Positions 40,589 through 49,232 are shown, counted from the stretch's first letter. The stretch: 64,000 nt of DNA from Gp6-AA40 sp032156805 (GCA_032156805.1 JALDXQ010000008.1:1-64000); one strand, 5' to 3'. The notes: generated by a model from the sequence alone, not told the origin. Made by a program: numbers and translations.

Positions 40589-41502
40589 ATCTGCAAGCGG
40601 CCTACGCGGCGTGCGCGCGCGCCTGCCGCACGCACTACGAGAATTTTCCGGTTGCGTCGATCCTGCTGCCGCGCCGCATGCGCCCGCACGTGGCGGCGGT
40701 CTATGCGTTCGCGCGGGCGGCGGACGACTTCGCCGACGAAGGCGAGCGAACAGTGGACGAGCGTCATCGCCTTCTTCATCTGTGGCGTGATCGACTGCGG
40801 GAAGCAGTTGCCGGGGCGACGTCTACGGTGCAACGACCACCTGGACCAGGGGAACCACCTCATACCCGGGAGATCTTTCTCGCCCTCGGTGTCACCGTGC
40901 GCAGGCTGCAGCTCCCGCCGGCGCTTCTCGAGGATCTCCTGAGTGCGTTCGAGCAGGATGTGACGGTCTCGCGGTATGCGACCTGGACGGACCTGTACGA
41001 CTACTGCCGCCGTTCGGCAAATCCGATCGGTCGCCTGGTGCTCCGCACTGGCGGCTATGCGGCCGACGATCTCGACCGCTCTTCAGACGCGATTTGCACG
41101 GCGCTGCAGCTGACCAACTTCTGGCAGGACGTGAAGAGCGACTATCGGCGCGGTCGAATCTACCTTCCACTCGAAGAGATGCGTGCGCATGGCGCTGACG
41201 TCGCCGCACTCGACGGACCCCAGATCACGTCGGAGTGGCGGCACGCACTTGCCGCGGCCGTTCGCAGAACACGAACGCTGTTCAACGAGGGGCAACCGTT
41301 GTGCGACCGTTTGAGCGGCCGCCTCGGTTGGGAGATCCGTCTCACGTGGCTCGGCGGGACGCGCATCCTCGATCGCCTCGAAGCCGTCAAGTTCGATGTC
41401 TTCAACCGTCGGCCGACTCTCGGGCGGGCCGATATGTCATGGCTGGCCGCAGCGGCGCTTGCCGGACCGAGGTTGATCCAGAAGCGCGCGACGAGGACAT
41501 GA
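40582..41502 (+). CDS. hpnC: Hydroxysqualene synthase HpnC
   Basis: A 306-aa member of the squalene/phytoene synthase family. In the HpnCDE route, HpnC converts presqualene diphosphate to hydroxysqualene. Asp-rich motif 1 is AADDFADE and motif 2 is FWQDVKSDYRRGRIYLPLEE. It overlaps the next gene (hpnD) in an ATGA junction. The downstream cyclase gene shc is not in the window. Confidence 0.94.
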   Translation: MVDLQAAYAACARACRTHYENFPVASILLPRRMRPHVAAVYAFARAADDFADEGERTVDERHRLLHLWRDRLREAVAGATSTVQRPPGPGEPPHTREIFLALGVTVRRLQLPPALLEDLLSAFEQDVTVSRYATWTDLYDYCRRSANPIGRLVLRTGGYAADDLDRSSDAICTALQLTNFWQDVKSDYRRGRIYLPLEEMRAHGADVAALDGPQITSEWRHALAAAVRRTRTLFNEGQPLCDRLSGRLGWEIRLTWLGGTRILDRLEAVKFDVFNRRPTLGRADMSWLAAAALAGPRLIQKRATRT

Positions 41503-42380
41503 GCCGCGACACCAATTTCTACTACTCGTTCCTGGTGCTGCCATCGCGTAAGCGCAGCGCCATCATTGCGGTCTGGGACTTCTGCCGGGCCGTGGATGAT
41601 GCGGTCGATGAAGTAGTGCCGGAAAGCGAATGGGCCGGCGGCCTGAGCGACGAGGCGCGTGTGAAGGCGACCGAAAGGCTCGCCGGGTGGCGGGCGGAAC
41701 TGGCAGCAACCTACCGCGGGACGCCGAGCACACAACAGGGGATTGATTTGCAGCGATACCTTCAGGACTTCAAGCTGCCGCGAGCCCGTTTCGAGGAATT
41801 GATCGACGGGGTCGAGATGGATCTTCACCGCGATCGCTACGAAACCTTCCCGGCGCTCGTCGAGTACTGCCGTCGCGTCGCGTCGGCCGTCGGCTTGATC
41901 TGTCTCGAGATCTTCGGGTACCGCGACCAGCGCTCAAAGGCCTATGCGGCGAACCTGGGTCTCGCCTTGCAGCTCACCAACATCATTCGCGACGTGAGCA
42001 CGGACCTCCGGCGTGGCCGCATTTATCTGCCCCTGGAAGATCTGAAGCGGTTCAGCGTCAGCGAAGACGACCTGCGGCACGGTCGCCTGACACCTCAGGT
42101 CGTCGAGCTGTTGCGCTTCGAGTGCGATCGGGCGCACAGCTACTACCGACGTGCCACCGGCGAGCTGCCCCCAGGGGATGCGAGGAGCCTCCTTGCCGCA
42201 GAGATCATGGGCGCCATCTACTTCGAGATCCTGCGGTCGATCGAGCGCAAGGGATACGACGTGTTCACCGAGCGTATTCGCGTCCCACGGCCTCGTCGAG
42301 CCGTGATCGCGCTGCGGTTGTGGATGAAGTCGATCCTTGGAATGCAGAATGCAGAATTCAGAATTCAGAAGACGAAATAG
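41499..42380 (+). CDS. hpnD: Presqualene diphosphate synthase HpnD
   Basis: A 293-aa paralogue of HpnC that couples two farnesyl diphosphates to presqualene diphosphate, the first step of the three-enzyme squalene route. Visible are the start TNFYYSFLVLPSRKRSA, motif 1 AVDDAVDE, and motif 2 RDVSTDLRRGRIYLPLEDL. ATG 41499 overlaps the hpnC stop (ATGA). The last twelve or so residues (MQNAEFRIQKTK) are encoded by a heptamer array and are unlike HpnD, which suggests the array replaced the native stop. Confidence 0.94.
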   Translation: MSRDTNFYYSFLVLPSRKRSAIIAVWDFCRAVDDAVDEVVPESEWAGGLSDEARVKATERLAGWRAELAATYRGTPSTQQGIDLQRYLQDFKLPRARFEELIDGVEMDLHRDRYETFPALVEYCRRVASAVGLICLEIFGYRDQRSKAYAANLGLALQLTNIIRDVSTDLRRGRIYLPLEDLKRFSVSEDDLRHGRLTPQVVELLRFECDRAHSYYRRATGELPPGDARSLLAAEIMGAIYFEILRSIERKGYDVFTERIRVPRPRRAVIALRLWMKSILGMQNAEFRIQKTK

Positions 42381-42450
42381 GATCCATCTCGAACGTGCCG
42401 CACCGATGTCTGTGGCCATTCTGCATTCTGAATTCTGAATTCTGCATTCC
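42339..42450. repeat. Inverted pair of AGAATTC heptamer arrays between hpnD and hpnE
   Basis: Left arm 42339-42370 reads as GGAATGC AGAATGC AGAATTC AGAATTC AGAA. Right arm 42418-42450 is the reverse complement of the same family (GGAATGC AGAATTC AGAATTC AGAATGC AGAA). The arms enclose about 47 bases. The left arm codes the tail of HpnD and the right arm ends four bases before the GTG of hpnE, so the whole spacer is one fold-back element. Confidence 0.92.
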
Positions 42451-42453
42451 GAA

Positions 42454-43770
42454 GTGACTGACCAGGTCCTTGTCATCGGAGCCGGCTTCGCCGGGCTGAG
42501 CGCTGCAACTGCCCTGGCGGAGCAGGGCGTTCGCGTGCTCGTGCTCGAGGCTCGCCCTGCGCTCGGCGGCCGTGCGTCGGTCTTCACGGATCCCGCAACG
42601 GGTGAGCGGGTCGACAACGGGCAGCATGTGTTGATCGGCGCGTATCGCGAGACGTTCCGCTTCCTGCGCCGCCTCGGGACCGAGAAGCATGTCTACCTGC
42701 AGCCCGGGCTGGCCGTTGACATCATCGATCGGGATGGACGGACGTCACGCCTGGCGTGTCCCGCGATCCCGGCGCCTCTGCACCTGCTCGTTGGCGCGTT
42801 GCGGTGGAAGGCCATCAGCTGGCGGGATCGAGTGGCGCTCGCGCGCATGCGACATGGCGGCCGCCGTGATGTCGATCCTCGCTTCACCGTTCGCGAGTGG
42901 CTCGAATGGCATGGGCAGACCACTCGCCTCATCGAGTTGCTGTGGGAACCGCTCGCGGTCGCGTCATTGAATCAATCTATCGACGAAGCGGCGGGCGAGA
43001 TGTTTGGCGCTGTCCTTCGACGGACGTTCACGTCGGAGCGAAGCGATTCGTCGCTCGGGTTGGTGCAGCGTCCGCTCGACGAGCTCTATACCGAGCCGTC
43101 CCGCGCATACATCGAGCGGCGGGGCGGAGAGGTCAGGGCCAATTCGCTTGCGTGCGTCAACGTCGAGTCCGGGAGCGCGTCGATTCATGTCAGGTCGCAC
43201 GCCTTTCGCCCGCGAGCGGTGATCTGTGCGGCGGCCTGGTATGCCTTGCCCGCGCTCTTCCCAGATCCTCCGCCGGCGTTGGCCGAGATGATCCAAGCGG
43301 CTGAATCGACACCCGCGTCGCCGATCGTGACGGTCAACCTGTGGTTCGATCGGCCGATCACCTCGTCGGTCTTTGTCGGCCTGCCTGGGCGCGCGAATCA
43401 GTGGGTGTTCGACAAACGCGCATTGTTCGGGGAGGCGACCTCTCACGTCTCGCTGGTGTCGAGCGGGGCGGCCGCGATCGTCAGCCAGAACAACCAGCAG
43501 CTCGTGAACCTGGCGCTCGACGAGTTGAAGGACGCGATACCCGAGGTCCGCTCGGCGGCGTTGCGCCGAGCCGTCGTCGTTCGTGAGAAACGGGCAACGT
43601 TCTCTGTCGCGCCAGGGCAGCCGCCGCGCCCGGCGACGCGCACAGCCATTCCCGGGTTGTTCATGGCCGGTGACTGGATCGATACGGGCCTGCCCGCTAC
43701 GATCGAGAGTGCCGTGGTGAGCGGCCATGCGGCAGCGAATGCGGTAATTGATTTTCTGAAGTCCGGCTAA
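42454..43770 (+). CDS. hpnE: Hydroxysqualene dehydroxylase HpnE
   Basis: The 438-aa FAD-dependent last enzyme of the squalene route, reducing hydroxysqualene to squalene. The FAD Rossmann motif is VLVIGAGFAGLSAATALAEQG, followed by LEARPALGGRASVF, and the C-terminal flavin motif is PGLFMAGDWIDTGLPATIES. The GTG start has no obvious ribosome-binding site and directly follows a heptamer fold-back. The TAA stop lies inside a GTCCGGCT palindrome. Confidence 0.94.
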   Translation: MTDQVLVIGAGFAGLSAATALAEQGVRVLVLEARPALGGRASVFTDPATGERVDNGQHVLIGAYRETFRFLRRLGTEKHVYLQPGLAVDIIDRDGRTSRLACPAIPAPLHLLVGALRWKAISWRDRVALARMRHGGRRDVDPRFTVREWLEWHGQTTRLIELLWEPLAVASLNQSIDEAAGEMFGAVLRRTFTSERSDSSLGLVQRPLDELYTEPSRAYIERRGGEVRANSLACVNVESGSASIHVRSHAFRPRAVICAAAWYALPALFPDPPPALAEMIQAAESTPASPIVTVNLWFDRPITSSVFVGLPGRANQWVFDKRALFGEATSHVSLVSSGAAAIVSQNNQQLVNLALDELKDAIPEVRSAALRRAVVVREKRATFSVAPGQPPRPATRTAIPGLFMAGDWIDTGLPATIESAVVSGHAAANAVIDFLKSG

Positions 43771-43786
43771 GGCCGGACACTACGAC
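43761..43786 (+). repeat. Dispersed palindrome GTCCGGCTAAGGCCGGAC, copy 4
   Basis: The palindrome with its ACTACGAC tail supplies the stop codon of hpnE (43768-43770) and lies 11 bases before thiI. Confidence 0.88.
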
Positions 43787-43796
43787 TGCCCCAAAT

Positions 43797-45023
43797 ATGA
43801 ACTCAATCGTGGTTCACTACCAGGAGCTCGCGCTGAAGGGGAAGAACCGCCCCTGGTTCCTCGCTCGCCTGGTCCGCAACCTGCGAGAGGCGGTTTCCGA
43901 TCTCGACGTCCGCAGCGTGCGTGCGCTGATGGGGCGCCTAGAAGTCGTGGTCGGCACCGGCGCTTCGCGTGAAGCTGTCGGTGAACGCATCCGGCGCACG
44001 TTTGGCGTCGCCAACTTTTCGTACGCCGGCCGCACGGCTCTCGACCTCGAGACGGTGTCGGCCGCCATCCTCAACGATCTCGGCGATCGGACCTGCGAGA
44101 GCTTCCGTGTCTCGGCGCGCAGGGCCGACAAGCGCTTCCCGATGACCTCGCCACAGATCGAGCGCGAAGTTGGCGGACGGATCAAGCAGGCGCGAGGCTG
44201 GCGCGTCAACCTCGATGAACCCGACCTCACGATTCATGTCGAGTTGCTCACTGACCAGGCGTTCTACTTTTTTGGCAAGGAGCGCGGACCCGGAGGTTTG
44301 CCGACCGGTACCGCCGGTCGCGTGGTGTGTTTGCTCTCGGGCGGCATCGATTCGCCGGTCGCGGCGCATCGCATGATGAAGCGCGGGTGCGCGGTCACCT
44401 TCGTGCACTTCCACAGCTATCCGATTCTGTCGCGCGCGTCACAGGAGAAGGCGCGTGAACTGGTACAGCTGCTGACGAAGTGGCAGCATCGATCGCGGTT
44501 GTATCTCGTTGCCTTCGGCGAGATCCAGCAGCAGGTGGTGTTGTCCGTGCCCGGGCCGATGCGCGTGGTGATCTACCGCCGGCTCATGATGCGCATCGCC
44601 GAGCGCATCGCGCGCGCGCGTGCCGCACAGGCGCTCGTCACCGGTGACGTCGTCGGTCAGGTCGCTTCTCAGACACTGGAGAACCTCGCGGTCATTGGAA
44701 GCGTGGTGACGATGCCGGTATTTCGTCCATTGATCGGCATGGACAAGGAAGAGATTACGGCCGAGGCGACGAAGATCGGCTCGTATCCCATTTCCATCAT
44801 CCCGGATCAGGACTGCTGCACGCTGTTTACTCCGCGGAATCCGCTGACACGTGCACGCCTGGCCGACATCGAGGCTGCCGAACAGGCATTGCCAATCGAC
44901 GATCTTGTAGGACGCGCTGTGCAGGATGCCGTCCTCGAGCACGCTCGATTCCCCGCCTCCTCACGGGGTCCGGGCGATGTAGGATCGAAAGCTGCGGCCG
45001 GGAGCCTGGAGCCGAAGGCCTAG
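43797..45023 (+). CDS. thiI: tRNA 4-thiouridine synthase ThiI
   Basis: Activates U8 of tRNA with ATP for thiolation, and may supply sulfur for thiamine. The 408 aa comprise a ferredoxin-like start and THUMP domain (residues 55-165), then the PP-loop ATPase with LLSGGIDSPVAAHRMMKRG and the IIPDQDCCTLF segment. There is no C-terminal rhodanese domain, as in many bacteria. The last codons (GSLEPKA) and the TAG stop lie in an AGAGCCG heptamer array. Confidence 0.95.
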   Translation: MNSIVVHYQELALKGKNRPWFLARLVRNLREAVSDLDVRSVRALMGRLEVVVGTGASREAVGERIRRTFGVANFSYAGRTALDLETVSAAILNDLGDRTCESFRVSARRADKRFPMTSPQIEREVGGRIKQARGWRVNLDEPDLTIHVELLTDQAFYFFGKERGPGGLPTGTAGRVVCLLSGGIDSPVAAHRMMKRGCAVTFVHFHSYPILSRASQEKARELVQLLTKWQHRSRLYLVAFGEIQQQVVLSVPGPMRVVIYRRLMMRIAERIARARAAQALVTGDVVGQVASQTLENLAVIGSVVTMPVFRPLIGMDKEEITAEATKIGSYPISIIPDQDCCTLFTPRNPLTRARLADIEAAEQALPIDDLVGRAVQDAVLEHARFPASSRGPGDVGSKAAAGSLEPKA

Positions 45024-45066
45024 AGCCGGCCAATCCGGAGCCCAGAGCCGAGAGCCTAAAGCCAAT
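44988..45066. repeat. AGAGCCG heptamer array between thiI and fbaB
   Basis: Reads as GGAGCCT GGAGCCG AAGGCCT AGAGCCG, a short break, then GGAGCCC AGAGCCG AGAGCCT AAAGCC. The first half encodes the end of ThiI. It belongs to the same family as the arrays at 10430, 12542 and 46913. Confidence 0.85.
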
Positions 45067-45080
45067 CAAGAGGTGTGACC

Positions 45081-46169
<1,089 letters not shown>

Positions 46170-46180
46170 TCTGCTAACTC

Positions 46181-46251
46181 TCAACGTCCAATCTCCAACT
46201 CTCATTCAGTCCCGCTGTTTTGGGAGTTGGAAGTTGGAGCTTGGGCGTTGA
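46181..46251. repeat. Fold-back element of CCAATCT/AGTTGGA heptamers
   Basis: TCAACGTCCAATCTCCAAC then TCTC (46181-46203) is the near reverse complement of 46222-46251, whose complement starts TCAACGCCCAAGCTCCAAC. Units CCAATCT, CCAACTC and AGTTGGA repeat every 7 bases. It follows fbaB and precedes the DUF4382 remnant on the other strand. Confidence 0.85.
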
Positions 46252-46255
46252 CGCG

Positions 46256-46396
46256 CTAGTTGACCCGGACGACGCCGATCACGGGACTCATCATGTACGT
46301 CCCGTTGCCCGTCTGGTGAATCGACCGATCGCCATCGAAGTCGAGCAACATGGTGGTCGTCGCATCCGCTTCCAGCTTGAATCCGCGATTGAGAAC
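46256..46396 (-). pseudogene. C-terminal remnant of a DUF4382 lipoprotein gene
   Basis: An open frame of 46 codons ending in a stop at 46256 encodes FKLEADATTTMLLDFDGD, then SIHQTGNGTYMMSPVIGVV, which matches the conserved end of DUF4382 proteins (the DFDxxxSIxxTGNGxYxxxPVI pattern). The other 150 or more residues are missing: upstream, the frame runs out of phase into the intact Nudix gene, whose stop is only three bases away. No start codon or ribosome-binding site serves it. It is therefore a gene fragment left by deletion or by insertion of the Nudix gene. Confidence 0.78.
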
Positions 46397-46398
46397 GC

Positions 46399-46911
46399 TT
46401 ACGTCAGGAGGAATTCTCTGAGTGCCTGCTTCGTGCTGGAGAAGGCCAGGTCGTCCCAGGGGATGTCGCCAGGAGCGAACAGGCGAACCTCGAGGCACTC
46501 ATCGTCGCAAGCCAGCGTGCCTCCGGTCATCGTCGCGACGTACACGATGATGACGGGCGCAACACCGGGGTAGGAGTACACGTTCAGCAGCCGATCGATT
46601 CGAATCTCGATTCCCGCCTCCTCGCGCGCCTCGCGTACGGCCGCGGCCAGCACTTCCTCACCGCGATCGACGAATCCACCGGGACAGACCCATTTGCCAT
46701 ATCCGGGCTCGATCGCACGTTTGACCAGCACGATGTGGTCGTTGCCATCGCGGATGATCGTCGCCACTGCGACCTTGGGGTCCTGGTAGAAGATGAATCC
46801 GCACTGCACGCAGACCAGGCGGTCCGGTTCGGTGGGCTTGAGGCTGCGCAGCTCGAGGTCGGCGCCACACATCGGACAGAAGCTGTACGGGCGCTCGTCG
46901 TGCGGATGCAT
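46399..46911 (-). CDS. Nudix hydrolase with N-terminal zinc ribbon
   Basis: A 170-aa NUDIX hydrolase. The N-terminal CPMCGADL and CVQCGFIF pairs (C-x2-C twice) form a zinc ribbon, as in NADH-pyrophosphatase-like and Nudt-type relatives. The Nudix box is complete: GGFVDRGEEVLAAAVREARE, then EAGIEI. The substrate is not predictable. The 3' end borders a DUF4382 fragment. It diverges from def, with an AGAGCCG-family array between them. Confidence 0.92.
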   Translation of the reverse strand: MHPHDERPYSFCPMCGADLELRSLKPTEPDRLVCVQCGFIFYQDPKVAVATIIRDGNDHIVLVKRAIEPGYGKWVCPGGFVDRGEEVLAAAVREAREEAGIEIRIDRLLNVYSYPGVAPVIIVYVATMTGGTLACDDECLEVRLFAPGDIPWDDLAFSSTKQALREFLLT

Positions 46912-46912
46912 C

Positions 46913-46955
46913 TGCTCTGGGCTCTCGGCTTTGGTCTCTAGGCTGTGGCGAAGCC
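46913..46955. repeat. GGCTCTC heptamer array between nudix and def
   Basis: CTGGGCTCTCGGCTTTGGT, CTCTAGGCT and AAGCCT units of the AGAGCCG family fill this short divergent spacer, immediately upstream of the def -10 element. Confidence 0.65.
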
Positions 46956-46961
46956 TATAAT
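46956..46961 (+). promoter_or_regulatory. TATAAT -10 element giving a probably leaderless def mRNA
   Basis: A perfect TATAAT ends nine bases before the def ATG (46971), and no purine-rich ribosome-binding site lies between (TTATCTCTT). Transcription would start at or next to the start codon. A weak TTGGTC lies 19 bases upstream as a possible -35. Confidence 0.5.
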
Positions 46962-46970
46962 TTATCTCTT

Positions 46971-47498
46971 ATGTCCATTCTCAAGGTCGCGCGCATGGGC
47001 CATCCGGTTTTACGGGAGCGGGCGCGGCCTGTCTCGAAGCCGGAACTGCGCGATCCGCTCATGCAGAAGCTGATCGACGACATGATCGACACGATGCATG
47101 AATATCACGGCGTCGGGCTGGCGGCGCCGCAGGTGCACGAAGGCCTCCGCCTGTTCGTGGCATTGCTCGACGAGGATCCTGGTCCGAAAAGCGAGGCCGT
47201 TGTCATCGTCAACCCGGAGATCATTCCAGCCGTCTCGGCGAAGGAAGAGGGTTGGGAAGGCTGCCTGAGCATCCCCGACATCCGCGGGATGGTGCCACGA
47301 TTCACCGACATCACCGTTGCCGCCCTCGATCGCGACGGGAAACCGATCGAGCTCAAGTTGAAGAATTTTTCGGCTCGTGTTGCGCAGCATGAAACCGATC
47401 ACCTCGATGGCGTGCTCTTTTTCGATCGCATGACGTCGATGCAGTCGCTGACCTACCTCGACGAATATTCGCGCTATCACGCGAAGGATGAAGACTAA
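46971..47498 (+). CDS. def: Peptide deformylase
   Basis: A 175-aa metallo-hydrolase that removes formyl from the N-terminal Met of nascent proteins. All three family motifs are intact: GVGLAAPQ (47-54), EGCLS (96-100, metal Cys) and QHETDHLDG (139 on, with two metal His and catalytic Glu). Probably an essential housekeeping gene. It lies 81 bases before thyX on the same strand. Confidence 0.96.
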   Translation: MSILKVARMGHPVLRERARPVSKPELRDPLMQKLIDDMIDTMHEYHGVGLAAPQVHEGLRLFVALLDEDPGPKSEAVVIVNPEIIPAVSAKEEGWEGCLSIPDIRGMVPRFTDITVAALDRDGKPIELKLKNFSARVAQHETDHLDGVLFFDRMTSMQSLTYLDEYSRYHAKDED

Positions 47499-47499
47499 C

Positions 47500-47579
47500 C
47501 GGCAGCAATCCCCCGCTAAACCACCAATCGATAAGCACCAATCAAAAACCAGTCAACGATCAAAGATCGAAGATCCGCA
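47500..47579. repeat. ATCAAAG/CCAATCA heptamer-type array between def and thyX
   Basis: Successive 7-base units CCAATCG ATAAGCA CCAATCA AAAACCA GTCAACG ATCAAAG ATCGAAG ATCCGCA lead directly into the thyX ATG. The A-rich composition contrasts with the flanking genes, and no ribosome-binding site is visible. Confidence 0.65.
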
Positions 47580-49133
47580 ATGTCTTATGATTGTCCAGTG
47601 CTTTCCAGCGGTTCGCCCATCGTCACGCTCCGCGCTGCGCCCGCGACTCCGTACGACAGTGCCATCGCCGCCGCAAGGACCTGCTATTCGCCGCGCGTGA
47701 TTGGCGCCGGTGAGGTCACCGAGTCGCAGCGCGACTCGATTGGCGTGCTCACGTTCGATGCCGGCCACCACACCGTCTACCAGCACGCGCACTTCGAGTT
47801 CGGGCTCGAGAACATTTCACGGCAGTTCGTGTGGACGTTTCTCCACTCGTACCCCTTCTATAACTCCGAGCAGTCCAGCCAGCGCTACGTCAAGCTGAAG
47901 GAGCCGCGCGCGTACGTGCCGCCGCTCGTCGGCCGCGCCCGCGATGTCTTCGAGGCGGCCGTGGTGCGCGCCTGGGATCGCTACGCGGAGTTGTCGGCGC
48001 TGCTCAAGGAGGATGCGCTCGCGATTCTCAAGGAGTTGCGCTACGTCCGCCCCAACACGAACCCCGAGCGGCTGAAGCAGATCGACAAGGACGCGGAGAA
48101 GCGCGCGATCGAGACCGCCCGCTACGTGATTCCGATTGCCGCGTTCACGTCCATGGTCCACACGGTGTCCGGCATCGTCCTGCATCGGCTGCACCGGATG
48201 ATGAACACCGGCGACGCACCGCACGAGACGCGCCTGGTGATTTCCGAGATGGTGCGCCTCGTGAAGGAGTGGGATCCGTACTTCTTCGAGAAGGTGGGGT
48301 TGGCGCCGATTCCGGACGAAGAAGTGCAGGAGGGCGCGTTTCCGCGTCCACGCACCGGCGGCGACTGCTTCGCTGCGGAGTTCGACATGCGGCTTGGCGG
48401 CCGCTGGTCGCGCCTGCGGTCGGCCTCCCCCGACGCTGAGGCGATCATTGCTGAATCGGTGAGGTCAGTCTTCGGGCTGACCCGGGAGGAGCTGAACGAC
48501 GAGGAGGCGCTCGACCGGGTGATGAACCCGGCGCGAAATCGCTACCGGCTCGACATCCTCAATGTCTCGTATCACTCGCCGCTGATGCGTTCGCTGCATC
48601 ATGCGACGTATGTGTTCGAGAAGCGGCTCAGCCACACCGCCGATTCGCAGGATCAACGGCATCGCATGGTGCCGGCGTCGCGCCCGTTGATGACGTTTGC
48701 GGACACGGCGCGCCCCGACTACATCACGCCGCGGCTCATCGCCGCCAACCCTCGTGCCAGGGTGGTGTACGACGCGGCCATGCAGGAAGCCTGGGATGCG
48801 AAGAACCAGCTTCTCGCGCTCGACGTGCCGCTCGAGCATGCGCTCTATGTGCTGCCCAACGCGAAGACGCTCCGCTTCGTCGAGTCGGGATCGCTGCTGG
48901 CGCTGCTGCACAAGTGGACGCTGCGCACGTGCTTCAACGCGCAGGAAGAGATCTACCTCGCGTCGATGGACGAGGTCGAGCAGGTCAGGACGCTGCACCC
49001 GCAGATTGGCCGCTACATCGGACCACCGTGCGTCGTTCGCAACGGCCTGATCTCGCCGCGCTGCACCGAAGGGTCGCATTTCTGCGGCGTCCCGGTCTGG
49101 CGGGATTTTCCGAATGCCGTGCGGAGGCTGTAG
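47580..49133 (+). CDS. thyX: Double-length flavin-dependent thymidylate synthase-like protein (ThyX tandem)
   Basis: A 517-aa protein made of two ThyX-like halves. ThyX makes dTMP from dUMP using FAD and methylene-tetrahydrofolate and is usually about 230 aa. The N-terminal half keeps the tail of the signature (NSEQSSQRY, 95-103) but has RQF (81-83) where RHR is expected. The C-terminal half has RHR (360-362, QDQRHRMVPASRP) but lacks the SxxSxRY tail, and ends with LHKWTLRTCFNAQEEIY, typical of the ThyX C-terminus. So the signature seems split between halves. No thyA is in the window. Confidence 0.85.
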   Translation: MSYDCPVLSSGSPIVTLRAAPATPYDSAIAAARTCYSPRVIGAGEVTESQRDSIGVLTFDAGHHTVYQHAHFEFGLENISRQFVWTFLHSYPFYNSEQSSQRYVKLKEPRAYVPPLVGRARDVFEAAVVRAWDRYAELSALLKEDALAILKELRYVRPNTNPERLKQIDKDAEKRAIETARYVIPIAAFTSMVHTVSGIVLHRLHRMMNTGDAPHETRLVISEMVRLVKEWDPYFFEKVGLAPIPDEEVQEGAFPRPRTGGDCFAAEFDMRLGGRWSRLRSASPDAEAIIAESVRSVFGLTREELNDEEALDRVMNPARNRYRLDILNVSYHSPLMRSLHHATYVFEKRLSHTADSQDQRHRMVPASRPLMTFADTARPDYITPRLIAANPRARVVYDAAMQEAWDAKNQLLALDVPLEHALYVLPNAKTLRFVESGSLLALLHKWTLRTCFNAQEEIYLASMDEVEQVRTLHPQIGRYIGPPCVVRNGLISPRCTEGSHFCGVPVWRDFPNAVRRL

Positions 49134-49145
49134 CACTTGAACAGT

Positions 49146-49232
49146 GGAACGTTCAAAGGTCAACGTGCAAAGTAAGTAGCAATACACTTCAAACTTACTT
49201 CCCAACTTTGAACTTTACACTTTCAACTTTCC
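49146..49232. repeat. Inverted pair of AACTTTG heptamer arrays between thyX and pcs
   Basis: Left arm 49146-49177 (GTTCAAA GGTCAAC GTGCAAA GTAAGT) pairs with right arm 49193-49232 (ACTTACTT, then AACTTTG AACTTTA CACTTTC AACTTTC). The presumed start codon of pcs (TTG 49208) lies inside the right arm, so folding would hide the translation start. Confidence 0.85.

Noticed and set aside
42339..42450. Possible CRISPR-like array between hpnD and hpnE
   Set aside because: Units are only 7 bases, contiguous without spacers, and the arms are inverted; no cas genes are nearby.
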